A stretch of 64,000 nt of DNA from Ramlibacter paludis (GCF_022012305.1 NZ_JAKLTM010000001.1:124001-188000); one strand, 5' to 3'. Counted from the stretch's first letter, positions 43,913 to 52,840 are shown. A program made the numbers and translations. The notes: generated by a model from the sequence alone, not told the origin.

Positions 43913-45238
43913 TCAGAGTTCGCCGTAGCTGTGCAGGCCCGAGAGGAACATGTTGACGCCCAGGAAGGCGAAGGTCGTGACGGCCAGGCCGACCAGCGCC
44001 CACCAGGCGGACACGGTGCCGCGCAGGCCCTTCATCAGGCGCATGTGCAGCCAGGCCGCGTAGTTCAGCCAGACGATCAGCGCCCAGGTTTCCTTCGGGT
44101 CCCAGCTCCAGTAGCCGCCCCAGGCCTCGGCCGCCCACAGCGCGCCGAGCACGGTGGCAATGGTGAAGAAGGCGAAGCCGACCGCGATGGACTTGTACAT
44201 CACGTCGTCCAGCACTTCCAGCGCCGGCAGGCGGCTGGCGATGTGCTTGCGGGTGGCCATGATGCCACCGACGATCAGCGCCGCGACGCCGAAGTAGGCC
44301 GTCCAGTAGCTGACGCTGCCTTCCACCGACTTGCGGAACACCACGGGCAGCACGCACAGGAGCACACCCAGCACCCACAGCGGCGCCAGCTTGTACCAGC
44401 GCGTCTCGGTGGCCTGCTTCTTGATCAGGTAGGCGAAGGCCACCATCGCCGACAGCGAGAAGGTGCCGTAGCCGATGAAGTTGGCCGGCACGTGCAGCTT
44501 CATCCACCAGCTCTTGAGGGCCGGCACCAGCGGCTGGATCTCGTGCGCTTCGCGCGCCACCGAGTACCACATGAGGAAGCCCACCGCGGCGCTCACCACC
44601 AGCATCACGAAGGCGCCCAGCGAGCGCGTGCCATACTGCTGTTCGAAGTAGAGGTAGAAGGCGGTGGTGAGCCAGCAGAACAGCACGAACACTTCGTACA
44701 GGTTGCTCACCGGGATGTGGCCGATGTCCGGGCCGATCAGGTAGCTCTCGTACCAGCGCACCAGGGTGCCGATCAGCGCCATGCCGACCGCGATCCAGGC
44801 CAGGCGCGAACCGATCGCTTCCATCGCCCCGGACTGGCCGCGCGCGAACATGCCGAACCAGTAGAACAGCGTGCTCATGACGAACAGCACGCTCATCCAG
44901 AGGATCGCCGACTGGCTGGAGAGGAAGTACTTGAGCCAGAACACGCTGTCGGCCCGCGCCAGGTCGCCCTGGTAGGCCACGATGCCCAGCAGCGCGAAGG
45001 CGGCGACCAGCAGCATGAGGACGCGCGTGGAACGCCAGAACCATCCCATCCAGATGGCGGCCGGCATCGCGCCGAGCAGGATGCCCTTCTCGTACACGTC
45101 CATGTGCTGGCCGTAGCGCGCGAAGGCGAACAGGCCGCCGGCGACGACGACCAGCGCGAACAGCCAGTCGAACGGCGAACGGCGCGAGAAGAAGCCCTCG
45201 GAGAGGGTGATGGTGGTGGTGGTCGTGGCGGTGTTCAT
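43913..45238 (-). CDS. ccsA: System II cytochrome c maturation protein CcsA (ResC/CcsB-type)
   Basis: This heme-handling membrane protein exports heme and, with Ccs1/ResB, ligates it to apocytochromes c in the periplasm. The 441-residue protein has about eight helices and the tryptophan-rich signature [16 protein letters not shown], with conserved histidines at the outer face. The N-terminus has a Thr run ([12 protein letters not shown]). The ATG overlaps the resB stop (ATGA). Naming varies (ccsA/ccsB/resC). Confidence 0.93.
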   Translation of the reverse strand: MNTATTTTTITLSEGFFSRRSPFDWLFALVVVAGGLFAFARYGQHMDVYEKGILLGAMPAAIWMGWFWRSTRVLMLLVAAFALLGIVAYQGDLARADSVFWLKYFLSSQSAILWMSVLFVMSTLFYWFGMFARGQSGAMEAIGSRLAWIAVGMALIGTLVRWYESYLIGPDIGHIPVSNLYEVFVLFCWLTTAFYLYFEQQYGTRSLGAFVMLVVSAAVGFLMWYSVAREAHEIQPLVPALKSWWMKLHVPANFIGYGTFSLSAMVAFAYLIKKQATETRWYKLAPLWVLGVLLCVLPVVFRKSVEGSVSYWTAYFGVAALIVGGIMATRKHIASRLPALEVLDDVMYKSIAVGFAFFTIATVLGALWAAEAWGGYWSWDPKETWALIVWLNYAAWLHMRLMKGLRGTVSAWWALVGLAVTTFAFLGVNMFLSGLHSYGEL

Positions 45239-47367
45239 GGCTTTGTCCCGAGGATGCGGTCCCGGAGCCGGTCGAATTCGCGGTCGACTTCCAAAAGCTT
45301 GCGGTTGCTCGATAGCGCCATCCGCGCCTGCGAACCCGCCCCTTGCGGAGTCAGCCAGACCCAGAGCCGGCGCTCCCGCACGTACAGCATCGCAAAAACG
45401 CCGAGGATCAGCAAGGCGCAACCCAGATAGACGATCAGGTGGCCGGGGGATCGCGTGACCTGGAACACGCTGGCCTGCACCTGCTTGAAGTCCTGCAGCT
45501 GGAAGGCCAGCGGCGCCGGATAGGCAAAGGCGTCCGACAGCGCCAGCACCGCCTGGGTCATGAAGGCCTGGGTCTTCTCGTCGCGCGGCAGCGGCGCCAG
45601 GCCGGCCTGTTGGCGGCTGGCCTGCGCCAATTCGAACAGCGCACCGTTCAGGATGCGCACCAGCACTTCGCCGGCGCGGGCGCGTTCGCCTTCGGGCACG
45701 TTGGCTTCGAGGAATTCGGAAACCGCGAGCAGCCCGCCCGGCGCCTTGCCCGAGCCGGCCTCTGCGCCGGCAAACAGCGACAGCGCGCGGCTGGTCGACA
45801 GGGCCAGCTGCTTCGCCAGCTCCGGCTTGGCCGGGTCGGTGGCCTGGCGCGCGTAGCTTTGCACGGCCTTCTCGCGCAGCGCGGCGTCGTTCAGTGCGCC
45901 CCGCAGCCGGAAGAAGCCGTCGATCGACCCCTTGTCGTCGGCCGGCACGCGCAGGTAGCGGAAGCTCTCCGCCGGCGAATCGCGCATGCCGAACAGGAAC
46001 ACCGGCACGCCGTCGCCCAGTTCCACCGGCAGCATGTAGTTGTTGAACTCGCGCGCCTGGCCGGAAGCGTCGCGCAGCTTGTACGCGATGCTGGGGCCGA
46101 CGTTGCGCAGCGTCTTCTTGTTCTGGATCTTGTTGGCGGCGCCCAGGCGGCCTTCCAGCGAATCCTTGAGCGAGTCGCGCAGGTCCACCTTGCGCGGGTC
46201 CATGCCGCTGCCCGTGCCGTTGCCCGCGAGGTTCTCCACGTTGATCACGCGCAGGCCCGTGTATTCCAGCGTCAGCTTCTCGGCGCCGGCCTGCTGGCCG
46301 CGCGTGAGCTGGGTCGTCGAGCCGATGGTGCCGTCGACCTCGAAGGTCTTGTCGCTGCCGTCCAGCGCCACCGACTTCAGCTTCACGCTGGAGCCGCCGT
46401 CGTCGAAGCTCGATTGGTAGATCTCGATGCCACGGTGGCTGGCCGGGTGGTTCACCTCCACGCGCGCCGGGATCGCCTCGCCCGTCTCGCGGTCGTGGAT
46501 GATGATCTCGCTGGCGAACAGCTTCGGCATGCCGGTGGAGTAGAAGTCCACGATGAACTTCTTCAGCTCGATCGAGAAGGGCAGCTCCTGCAGCAGGATG
46601 CCGTCGGACTGGTTCAGGATGGCCGTGGAGGACTGCGTGCCTTCGGCGACCAGCAGGTTGCCGCGGAAGGTGGGATTGCTGGTGGGCAGGCGGTGCTTCG
46701 CCGGCACGTCGGAGATCATGCCGCCGCCGTTGTACGGCTGCTTGCCGCCCCACAGCATCTGGGCGCGCACGATCAGGTCGCCATCGAGCAGGCCGCCCAG
46801 GCAGACCAGCACGATCGCGCTGTGCGCCGCCAGGTAACCCAGCTTGTTCAGGCTGCCGGCCTTGGCGGCCACCATCCAGCCGGCGTCGCCGCGCTGCTGC
46901 AGGCGCACCTTCCAGCCGGCGCCCGCCAGCGCCTGGCCGACGTTGCGCGCGGCGGCCTCGGGCGTTTCGGCCAGCGTGCCTTCGGCCCGGTGGTGGAAGG
47001 CCAGCAGGCTCTGCTCGCGGATGTTTTCCTTGAAGGCCTTGAGGTCGGCGACGATCTTGGGCGAATTGCGCGCGATGCACAGCGAGGTGCTGGTCACCAG
47101 GAAGGCCAGGATCAGCAGGAACCACCAGGCGCTGTAGACCGCATTGAGCTTGATCGCCATGAACAGTTCGGCCCAGAACGGACCGAACTGGTTGATGTAG
47201 TTGCCCAGCGGCTCGTGCTGCTTGAGGATGGTGCCGATCACCGAAGCGATGCAGATCACCGTCAGCAGCGCGATGGCGAAGCGCATCGACGACACCAGTT
47301 CCAGCAGCGCCCGCGCGCGGGTCGCGTCGCGGCGGACAGGCGTGGCTGGAAGGGTGGCTTCGTTCAT
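45235..47367 (-). CDS. resB: System II cytochrome c maturation protein Ccs1/ResB
   Basis: ResB holds the apocytochrome in the system II heme ligase. The 710-residue protein has three N-terminal helices (FAIALLTVICIASVIGTIL, the LFMAIKLNAVYSAWWFLLILAFLV region, LGYLAAHSAIVLVCLGGLLDG). A large periplasmic domain follows, then a C-terminal helix (LIVYLGCALLILGVFAML). Its start is 15 bases from the hairpin at 47382-47412, which may attenuate it. Confidence 0.93.
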   Translation of the reverse strand: MNEATLPATPVRRDATRARALLELVSSMRFAIALLTVICIASVIGTILKQHEPLGNYINQFGPFWAELFMAIKLNAVYSAWWFLLILAFLVTSTSLCIARNSPKIVADLKAFKENIREQSLLAFHHRAEGTLAETPEAAARNVGQALAGAGWKVRLQQRGDAGWMVAAKAGSLNKLGYLAAHSAIVLVCLGGLLDGDLIVRAQMLWGGKQPYNGGGMISDVPAKHRLPTSNPTFRGNLLVAEGTQSSTAILNQSDGILLQELPFSIELKKFIVDFYSTGMPKLFASEIIIHDRETGEAIPARVEVNHPASHRGIEIYQSSFDDGGSSVKLKSVALDGSDKTFEVDGTIGSTTQLTRGQQAGAEKLTLEYTGLRVINVENLAGNGTGSGMDPRKVDLRDSLKDSLEGRLGAANKIQNKKTLRNVGPSIAYKLRDASGQAREFNNYMLPVELGDGVPVFLFGMRDSPAESFRYLRVPADDKGSIDGFFRLRGALNDAALREKAVQSYARQATDPAKPELAKQLALSTSRALSLFAGAEAGSGKAPGGLLAVSEFLEANVPEGERARAGEVLVRILNGALFELAQASRQQAGLAPLPRDEKTQAFMTQAVLALSDAFAYPAPLAFQLQDFKQVQASVFQVTRSPGHLIVYLGCALLILGVFAMLYVRERRLWVWLTPQGAGSQARMALSSNRKLLEVDREFDRLRDRILGTKP

Positions 47368-47381
47368 CGGTTCCGGAAGTG

Positions 47382-47413
47382 AAAAGGCGGGCCCCCTCGC
47401 GAGGTGCCCGCCC
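47382..47413 (-). terminator. Rho-independent terminator after cytochrome c4, before resB
   Basis: On the minus strand GGCGGGC (47412-47406), a 13-base loop that itself contains CCTCGCGAGG, GCCCGCC (47392-47386) and then TTTT (47385-47382). It stands about 47 bases after the cytochrome stop and only 15 bases before the resB ATG. It is either a terminator for the cytochrome transcript or a partial attenuator for resB-ccsA. Confidence 0.7.
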
Positions 47414-47459
47414 TTCTTGGTCTTGTTAACGGCGGTTTAGTTCAACAGCAGGCGCTGTC

Positions 47460-48173
47460 TCAGCGCAGGCCGGCGATGTAATCCGCGACGGCCTTGATCT
47501 CGCGGTCGTTCATCTTGGAGGCGATCGCCGTCATCTGCGCGCTGTTCTTGCGGCCGCCTTCGCGGAAGGCGACCAGCTGCGCGGCGATGTAGTCGGCATG
47601 CTGGCCCGAGAGGCGCGGGTACTGCGAAGGCACGCCGGCGCCGTTGGGGCTGTGGCAGCCGGCGCAGGCGGCAACGGCGCGGTTGGCGATGCCGCCGCGG
47701 TAGATCTTCTCGCCGCTGGCGACCAGTTCCTTGTCCTTGGCGAAGCCGGCCTTGCCCTTCTGGCCGCCGACGTAGGCCGCGATGTTCTTCATGTCCGCGT
47801 CGGTCAACTGCGCGGCGAAGCCCTGCATGATGGGGTTCTGGCGCTTGCCGCTCTTGAACTCCTGCAGCTGCTTGACGATGTAGTCGGGATGCTGCTGCGC
47901 CAGCTTGGGGTTGGCGGGCGTGCCGGAATTGCCGCCGGCCCCGTGGCAGGCCGCGCAGACGGCGTCGAACTTGGCGGCGCCGGCATTGGCGTCGACCTTG
48001 GCGGCCATCTGGGGCGCCGGGGCGGCAGGAGCCGCAGCCGGGGCGGCAGCGGCAGCCGGCGCCGAAGCGGCGGGCTGCGCTTCGGCGGCGGGCGTGGCGT
48101 GCTGGGCCAGGGTCGGGAGCGCGGACGCCGCCAGCACGAAAGCCAGCAGCAGGGAGACGGGCGACTTGGTCAC
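47460..48173 (-). CDS. Diheme cytochrome c4
   Basis: This is a periplasmic electron carrier, probably feeding terminal oxidases. The 237-residue precursor has a Sec signal (SPVSLLLAFVLAASALPTLAQ) and a 35-residue Ala/Pro linker. Two cytochrome c domains follow, with CAACH near 90 and CAGCH near 185 and matching distal Met residues (NPIMQGF, SAQMTAI). The start is chosen as GTG at 48173 because it gives a clean signal. A TTG at 48197 would add eight polar residues. It depends on the adjacent resB/ccsA system for heme attachment and is divergent from engB. Confidence 0.88.
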   Translation of the reverse strand: MTKSPVSLLLAFVLAASALPTLAQHATPAAEAQPAASAPAAAAAPAAAPAAPAPQMAAKVDANAGAAKFDAVCAACHGAGGNSGTPANPKLAQQHPDYIVKQLQEFKSGKRQNPIMQGFAAQLTDADMKNIAAYVGGQKGKAGFAKDKELVASGEKIYRGGIANRAVAACAGCHSPNGAGVPSQYPRLSGQHADYIAAQLVAFREGGRKNSAQMTAIASKMNDREIKAVADYIAGLR

Positions 48174-48188
48174 GGTATTCTGGTTTGA

Positions 48189-48216
48189 TTGGCGCAAAAC
48201 CCGGTGATTCTACAAT
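48189..48216 (+). promoter_or_regulatory. Overlapping divergent -10 boxes of engB and cytochrome c4
   Basis: On the plus strand TTGGCG (48189-48194), 16 bases and TACAAT (48211-48216) make the engB promoter. On the minus strand TAGAAT (48212-48207) can be the -10 of the cytochrome gene. The two -10 hexamers share bases 48211-48212, so polymerase can occupy only one at a time. Confidence 0.5.
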
Positions 48217-48243
48217 GCCCCACCAAGCCCTCCCCCCGATCGC

Positions 48244-48936
48244 ATGACCACCTCCCCGGGCCCGCGCGCCCCCGCTTCCCCCGCCGCGCAAGCCCTTGGC
48301 TGGCTGCACACCGCCCGTTTCCTCACCACGGCGCCGCGCCTGGAGCATCTTCCAGCGGTCTCCGTGCCGGAGATCGCCTTCGTCGGCCGCTCCAACGCCG
48401 GCAAGTCGACCTGCATCAACACCCTGACGCAGCAGAAGCGCCTGGCCTTCGCGTCCAAGACGCCGGGCCGCACCCAGGCGATCAACCTTTTCGCGCTGGG
48501 CAAGCAGGGCGAGACCGACGCCATCCTGGCCGACCTTCCCGGCTACGGCTATGCCGCCGTGCCCAAGGCCGACAAGATCCGCTGGCAGCAGGTGATGGCG
48601 AATTACCTCGTCACGCGCGAGAACCTCACCGGCGTGGTGATGCTGTGCGACCCGCGCCACGGCATTACCGAGCTGGACGAGATCCTGCTGGAGGTGATCC
48701 GCCCGCGGGTGGAGGAAGGCCTGAAGTTCCTGGTGCTGATGACCAAGTCGGACAAGCTGAACCGGCAGGAGCAGAACAAGGCGCTGTCGATTGCGCGACT
48801 GCAAACCGGCGGCGGAGAGACGAGACTGTTTTCCGCGCTGAAGCGCGAAGGCATCGAAGAGACGGCCTTGACGCTCTTCCAGTGGGCCCACCCGGCGGAA
48901 CCTCCCGCAGCTCCCCAAGCTCCCGACTCGCCATGA
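48244..48936 (+). CDS. engB: Ribosome biogenesis GTPase EngB (YihA/YsxC)
   Basis: EngB is an essential GTPase in late assembly of the large ribosomal subunit. The 230-residue protein has G1 GRSNAGKST, G2 TPGRTQAINLF, G3 DLPGYGYA and G4 TKSDKL. The 30-residue N-terminal and 20-residue Pro/Ala C-terminal extensions are disordered. There is no clear ribosome site before the ATG. The stop overlaps the hydrolase ATG (ATGA). Confidence 0.96.
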   Translation: MTTSPGPRAPASPAAQALGWLHTARFLTTAPRLEHLPAVSVPEIAFVGRSNAGKSTCINTLTQQKRLAFASKTPGRTQAINLFALGKQGETDAILADLPGYGYAAVPKADKIRWQQVMANYLVTRENLTGVVMLCDPRHGITELDEILLEVIRPRVEEGLKFLVLMTKSDKLNRQEQNKALSIARLQTGGGETRLFSALKREGIEETALTLFQWAHPAEPPAAPQAPDSP

Positions 48937-49799
48937 TCCAGACCTGGCTGCAGCCTCTCCCCCACGGCATCACCCTCAGTTGCCGCGCGGCCGGAGAGCG
49001 CGGGCGGCCGGTGCTGCTGTTCCTGCACGGCTTCCCGGAAGCTGCCTTCGTCTGGGACGAACTGCTGCTGCATTTCGCGCGCCCCGAAAACGGCGGCTAC
49101 CGCTGCGTGGCGCCCAACCTGCGCGGCTACGAGCAATCGAGCCAGCCGGCCGACGTGGCCGCCTATCGTGCCAAGCACCTGGTGCAGGACCTCGTGGCCC
49201 TGATCGACATCGAGGGCGCGCCGCTCGACTGCCTGGTGGCGCACGACTGGGGCGGCGCCGTGGCGTGGAACCTGGCGAACCAGCGGCCCGAGCTCGCGCG
49301 CAAGCTGGCCATCATCAACTCGCCGCATCCCGGCACCTTCCTGCGCGAGCTGCAATCGAATCCGCGCCAGCAGCAGGCCAGTGCGTACATGAACTTCCTG
49401 GTGCGCCCGGACGCGGAAGCGCTGCTGCGCGAGGACGGCTACCGCCGCCTCCTGGGCTTCTTCGGCAACCCGCCGTGGCTGACGGAGGAGCTCAAGCGCC
49501 GCTACATCGAGGTGTGGGACGCGAGCCTCACGGGCGGCTGCAATTACTACCGCGCCTCGCCGGTGCGGCCGGGAAGCGCCGACACGGTGAACCTGCCGCG
49601 CGAGATGCTCACCGTGGACATCCCGACGCTGGTGCTGTGGGCGATGGAAGACATCGCCTTGCCGCCCGAGTTGATCGAGGGGCTGGATGACTACGTGTCG
49701 CAGCTGACGCTGGAAAAGGTGCCGGGCGCGACGCACTGGATCGTGCACGAGCGGCCGGCTTTCGTGGCGGAGCGGCTGGCGGCGTTCCTCGCGCGCTGA
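48933..49799 (+). CDS. Alpha/beta hydrolase, epoxide hydrolase/haloalkane dehalogenase type
   Basis: The 288-residue protein has the oxyanion motif LHGFPE and a nucleophile elbow HDWGG with Asp105 as nucleophile rather than Ser. A late Asp/His pair closes it (EDIALP, GATHWIVHERP). Asp nucleophiles and HGxP mark soluble epoxide hydrolases and dehalogenases. Tyr residues of the cap (CNYYRASPV) favour epoxide hydrolase. The natural substrate is unknown. It is coupled to engB by ATGA and convergent to the acyltransferases with 3 bases between. Confidence 0.85.
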   Translation: MIQTWLQPLPHGITLSCRAAGERGRPVLLFLHGFPEAAFVWDELLLHFARPENGGYRCVAPNLRGYEQSSQPADVAAYRAKHLVQDLVALIDIEGAPLDCLVAHDWGGAVAWNLANQRPELARKLAIINSPHPGTFLRELQSNPRQQQASAYMNFLVRPDAEALLREDGYRRLLGFFGNPPWLTEELKRRYIEVWDASLTGGCNYYRASPVRPGSADTVNLPREMLTVDIPTLVLWAMEDIALPPELIEGLDDYVSQLTLEKVPGATHWIVHERPAFVAERLAAFLAR

Positions 49800-49802
49800 C
49801 GC

Positions 49803-50669
49803 TCAATAAACCCCAGGCTCCCCCGGCGGACGCGTCTTGAAGCGCTTGTGCACCCAGTAGTACTGCTCCGGCATTTCGTCGATGTAGTGCTGCAGCTCGG
49901 TGTTCATGCGCGCCGTGTCGGCTTGGAGGTCACCGGTGGGGAAATCGCCCCACGCCGGCAGCACTTTCACTTCGTAGCCCGTAGGCGTGAGCTTCGCCAC
50001 CACGGGCACCACCTTCGCCTTGCCCAGCCGCGCAAAGCGCGACAGGGACGGCACCGTGGCCGCCTGCACGCCGTAGAAAGGAACGAAGATCGATTCCTCC
50101 GGCCCGAAGTTCATGTCCGGCAACAGGTACATGACGTCCCCCGCGCGCAGCGCCGAGACGATCTCGCGCACGCCTTCGCTGCGGCTCATGGGCCGCGCGC
50201 CGCCGAAGCGGTGCCGCCCCTGCAGCACCCAGGCGTCGACCACCGGGTTGCTTTGCCGCGTGTAGATGCCGATGAAGCGGCGGGCCACCTGCTGCGTGAG
50301 CGCGGTGACGCCGGCATCGAGGCCGACGAAGTGCGGCGAGAACACGATCGCCGGATCCTTGCCGGCGAGTTCGTGCACCGCGCCGGTCACGAGCAGCCGG
50401 CGCCGCACGACCTCGGGGTCGGCGTGCCAGAGCCAGCCGCGATCGAGGAAGGATTGCGCCACCAGGACGAAGTGCGCCCGCGCGGCGCGGCGGCGTTCGC
50501 GCGGCGTCCACTGCGGGAAACACAGGCGCAGGTTCACGTTCACCACGTGCCGGCGCGGCCACACCACCCAGTACAGCAGGAGGCCGAGCCCCGTGCCCAG
50601 CGCCCGCACCCAGGCCAGCGGCAGCGTGGCGAGGAAATGCATGAAGCGCACGCCCAGCTTGCTGATCAT
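49803..50669 (-). CDS. LpxL/HtrB-type lipid A acyltransferase
   Basis: The 288-residue inner-membrane enzyme is of the lysophospholipid acyltransferase fold that adds secondary acyl chains to lipid A. It has an N-terminal hydrophobic anchor (LATLPLAWVRALGTGLGLLLYWVVW) and the catalytic HX4D in FSPHFVGLDAG. LPDMNFGPEESIFVPFYGV and the C-terminal YYWVHKRFKTRP are also typical. Its ATG overlaps the stop of a second, related gene. Which acyl position each uses cannot be told. Confidence 0.9.
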   Translation of the reverse strand: MISKLGVRFMHFLATLPLAWVRALGTGLGLLLYWVVWPRRHVVNVNLRLCFPQWTPRERRRAARAHFVLVAQSFLDRGWLWHADPEVVRRRLLVTGAVHELAGKDPAIVFSPHFVGLDAGVTALTQQVARRFIGIYTRQSNPVVDAWVLQGRHRFGGARPMSRSEGVREIVSALRAGDVMYLLPDMNFGPEESIFVPFYGVQAATVPSLSRFARLGKAKVVPVVAKLTPTGYEVKVLPAWGDFPTGDLQADTARMNTELQHYIDEMPEQYYWVHKRFKTRPPGEPGVY

Positions 50670-51490
50670 GGCGCCAGCTCCTCGCGCGGCGTCTTGTAGC
50701 GGGCATAACCCCACAGGTACTGGCGCGGGCCGGCGCGCACCAGGCGCTCCATCTGCGCGTTGACCTGCGCGGCGGCCGCTTCCTGCACCGCCGGAATCTC
50801 GCCTTCCCACGCCGACACGCGCACGCAGTAGCCACGGCCGCCCGGCAGGCGCTCGCCCCAGATCAGCAGCAGCACCGCGCCGGTCTGCTGCACCAGCCGT
50901 GCCGGCAAGGTCATCGTGTAGGCGGCCTTGCCGAAGAACGGCGCCCACACGCCCAGCCCCTGCGGCGGCACCTGGTCCGGCAGCAGGCCGATCGCGCCGC
51001 CCGCCTTCAGCGCGCGCAGCATCTGCCGCACGCCGGCCAGCGTGGTGGGCGCGGTGGCGAGGTTGGGCCGCGCGCGGGCCGATTCGATGATCTCGCGCAG
51101 CCAGGGCTTGCGCGCCGGCCGGTACAGCACGGTGACCGGTCCGAAGCGCTGCGCATAGGCCTGCGCGGTGATCTCGAAGCAGCCGAGGTGTGGCGTGAGG
51201 AACACGACACCGCGACCTGTGGCACGCGCGGCCTCCACCAGTTCGGCGCCCACCCATTGCACCGGCACCGGCGCGCCGAACCAGAGCCGGGGCGCTTCGG
51301 CCACCAGCCGGCCGGCCTCGCCGACGGCGCGCCGCACCTCGGAAAACGAGTAGCCCGCCTGCTGCGCATTGGCGATGAAGCGCCGCCGGTAGGTCGGCGA
51401 CGCGAGGAAGGCGATCCATCCCAGGAGCGCGCCCATTACATGCAGCAGGGGGAGGGGCCAACCGGAAAGCGATTGGAAGAGTTTTTTCAC
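50666..51490 (-). CDS. Second LpxL/LpxM-type acyltransferase (HX4E variant)
   Basis: The 274-residue paralogue of the next gene has the anchor PLPLLHVMGALLGWIAFLAS and a catalytic HX4E (TPHLGCFEIT) in place of HX4D. It also has LLPDQVPPQGLGVWAPFFGKAAYTMTLPARL and the YLWGYARYKTP end. Acyltransferases with Glu at this position exist in the family, so it is probably active. The start at 51490 is divergent from metK. The metK -35 box lies within its first codons. Confidence 0.88.
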   Translation of the reverse strand: MKKLFQSLSGWPLPLLHVMGALLGWIAFLASPTYRRRFIANAQQAGYSFSEVRRAVGEAGRLVAEAPRLWFGAPVPVQWVGAELVEAARATGRGVVFLTPHLGCFEITAQAYAQRFGPVTVLYRPARKPWLREIIESARARPNLATAPTTLAGVRQMLRALKAGGAIGLLPDQVPPQGLGVWAPFFGKAAYTMTLPARLVQQTGAVLLLIWGERLPGGRGYCVRVSAWEGEIPAVQEAAAAQVNAQMERLVRAGPRQYLWGYARYKTPREELAP

Positions 51491-51502
51491 GCGGGTTAGA
51501 AT
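51473..51502 (+). promoter_or_regulatory. Sigma-70 promoter of metK
   Basis: TTGGAA (51473-51478), an 18-base spacer and TAGAAT (51497-51502) make a good promoter. The start would be near 51508, exactly the first base of the riboswitch P1 stem. The -35 box is inside the 5' end of the divergent acyltransferase gene. Confidence 0.65.
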
Positions 51503-51504
51503 CG

Positions 51505-51614
51505 GGGCGTCGCCGAGTTATGGAACTACTTGCAGGGCGACGTTAAAAAATTTCTGCTAAAGCGTTCGCCAGAGCTCCGGCACAAGGCAACGCGCCTTTC
51601 AGTCATCGACGGAG
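51505..51614 (+). ncRNA. SAM-II-type riboswitch in the metK leader
   Basis: P1 is CGTCGCC (51508-51514) with GGCGACG (51536-51542), seven pairs. Its loop holds GAAC (51523-51526) and TTGCA (51530-51534). An A-rich joiner and the hallmark GCTAAA (51556-51561) follow, then GTTC (51564-51567), which pairs with GAAC to close the pseudoknot. This is the SAM-II order (P1, loop with UUGCA, GCUAAA, pseudoknot). Downstream CTCCG (51575-51579) can pair with CGGAG (51610-51614), hiding the metK ribosome site. CGTTCGCC (51563-51570) can instead pair with the 3' P1 strand. Excess SAM should therefore block metK translation. Family fit is seen by eye. The switching mechanism is inferred. Confidence 0.75.
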
Positions 51615-51623
51615 TGTATTCAA

Positions 51624-52805
51624 ATGGCGAACGATTTCCTCTTCACTTCCGAGTCCGTGTCCGAAGGCCATCCCGACAAGGTGGCCGACCAGATCTCGGA
51701 CGCGATTCTCGACGCGATCTTCAAGCAGGACCCGCGCAGCCGCGTCGCCGCGGAGACGCTGACCAACACCGGCCTCGTGGTCCTCGCGGGCGAGATCACC
51801 ACCAACGCCCACGTCGACTACATCCAGGTCGCGCGCGACACCATCAAGCGCATCGGCTACGACAACACCGAGTACGGCATCGACTACAAGGGCTGCGCGG
51901 TGATGGTGGCGTACGACAAGCAGTCGAACGACATCGCCCAGGGCGTGGACCACGCGTCCGACGACCACCTGAACACCGGCGCCGGCGACCAGGGCCTGAT
52001 GTTCGGCTACGCCTGCGACGAGACGCCGGTGCTGATGCCCGCGCCGATCTACTACGCCCACCGCCTGGTGGAACGCCAGGCGCAGAAGCGCAAGGACGGC
52101 AGCCTGCCCTTCCTGCGTCCGGACGCCAAGAGCCAGGTCACGATGCGCTACGTCGACGGCCGGCCGCACAGCATCGACACCGTGGTGCTGTCCACGCAGC
52201 ACAGCCCCGAGCAGAGCGACGGCCACAAGATGAAGTCCTCGTTCACCGAGGCCATCATCGAGGAGATCATCAAGCCGGTGCTGCCCAAGGAGTGGCTGAA
52301 GGAAACGCGCTACCTGATCAACCCGACCGGCCGCTTCGTCATCGGCGGCCCGCAGGGTGACTGCGGCCTGACCGGCCGCAAGATCATCGTCGACACCTAC
52401 GGCGGCGCCTGCCCGCACGGCGGCGGCGCGTTCTCGGGCAAGGACCCGTCGAAGGTCGACCGCTCGGCCGCCTACGCCGCGCGTTACGTGGCCAAGAACA
52501 TCGTGGCCGCCGGCCTGGCGCGCCAGTGCCAGATCCAGGTGGCGTACGCGATCGGCGTGGCCAAGCCGATGAACGTGACCGTCTACACCGAAGGCACGGG
52601 CGTCATCCCCGACCACAAGATCGCCGAGCTGATCAACGAGCACTTCGACCTGCGGCCGAAGGGCATCATCCAGATGCTGGACCTGCTGCGCCCGATCTAC
52701 GAGAAGAGCGCCGCCTACGGCCACTTCGGCCGCGAGGAGCCGGAGTTCAGCTGGGAGCGCACCGATAAAGCGCAGGCGCTGCGCGCGGCGGCCGGCCTCA
52801 AGTAA
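51624..52805 (+). CDS. metK: S-adenosylmethionine synthase MetK
   Basis: MetK makes SAM from methionine and ATP. The 393-residue protein has [18 protein letters not shown] and the signature [12 protein letters not shown]. The P-loop-like [20 protein letters not shown] and the C-terminal TDKAQAL are present. GGAG lies 9 bases before the ATG. A SAM-II-type riboswitch precedes it, so the product probably represses its own synthesis. A strong bidirectional terminator follows 8 bases after the stop. Confidence 0.98.
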   Translation: MANDFLFTSESVSEGHPDKVADQISDAILDAIFKQDPRSRVAAETLTNTGLVVLAGEITTNAHVDYIQVARDTIKRIGYDNTEYGIDYKGCAVMVAYDKQSNDIAQGVDHASDDHLNTGAGDQGLMFGYACDETPVLMPAPIYYAHRLVERQAQKRKDGSLPFLRPDAKSQVTMRYVDGRPHSIDTVVLSTQHSPEQSDGHKMKSSFTEAIIEEIIKPVLPKEWLKETRYLINPTGRFVIGGPQGDCGLTGRKIIVDTYGGACPHGGGAFSGKDPSKVDRSAAYAARYVAKNIVAAGLARQCQIQVAYAIGVAKPMNVTVYTEGTGVIPDHKIAELINEHFDLRPKGIIQMLDLLRPIYEKSAAYGHFGREEPEFSWERTDKAQALRAAAGLK

Positions 52806-52813
52806 CCCTCAGG

Positions 52814-52840
52814 AAAAAAGCGGCCCGCGGGCCGCTTTTT
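52814..52840. terminator. Bidirectional Rho-independent terminator between metK and its convergent neighbour
   Basis: A-run (52814-52819), GCGGCCC, a 2-base centre, GGGCCGC, T-run (52836-52840). The arms are perfect and each strand ends in a U-run, so it stops both metK and the convergent secreted-protein gene, whose stop codon begins at its last base. Confidence 0.92.

Noticed and set aside
48215..48247. A 10-codon upstream frame whose TGA overlaps the engB ATG
   Set aside because: Its ATG lies inside the -10 hexamer, upstream of the expected transcript start, so it would not be in the mRNA.
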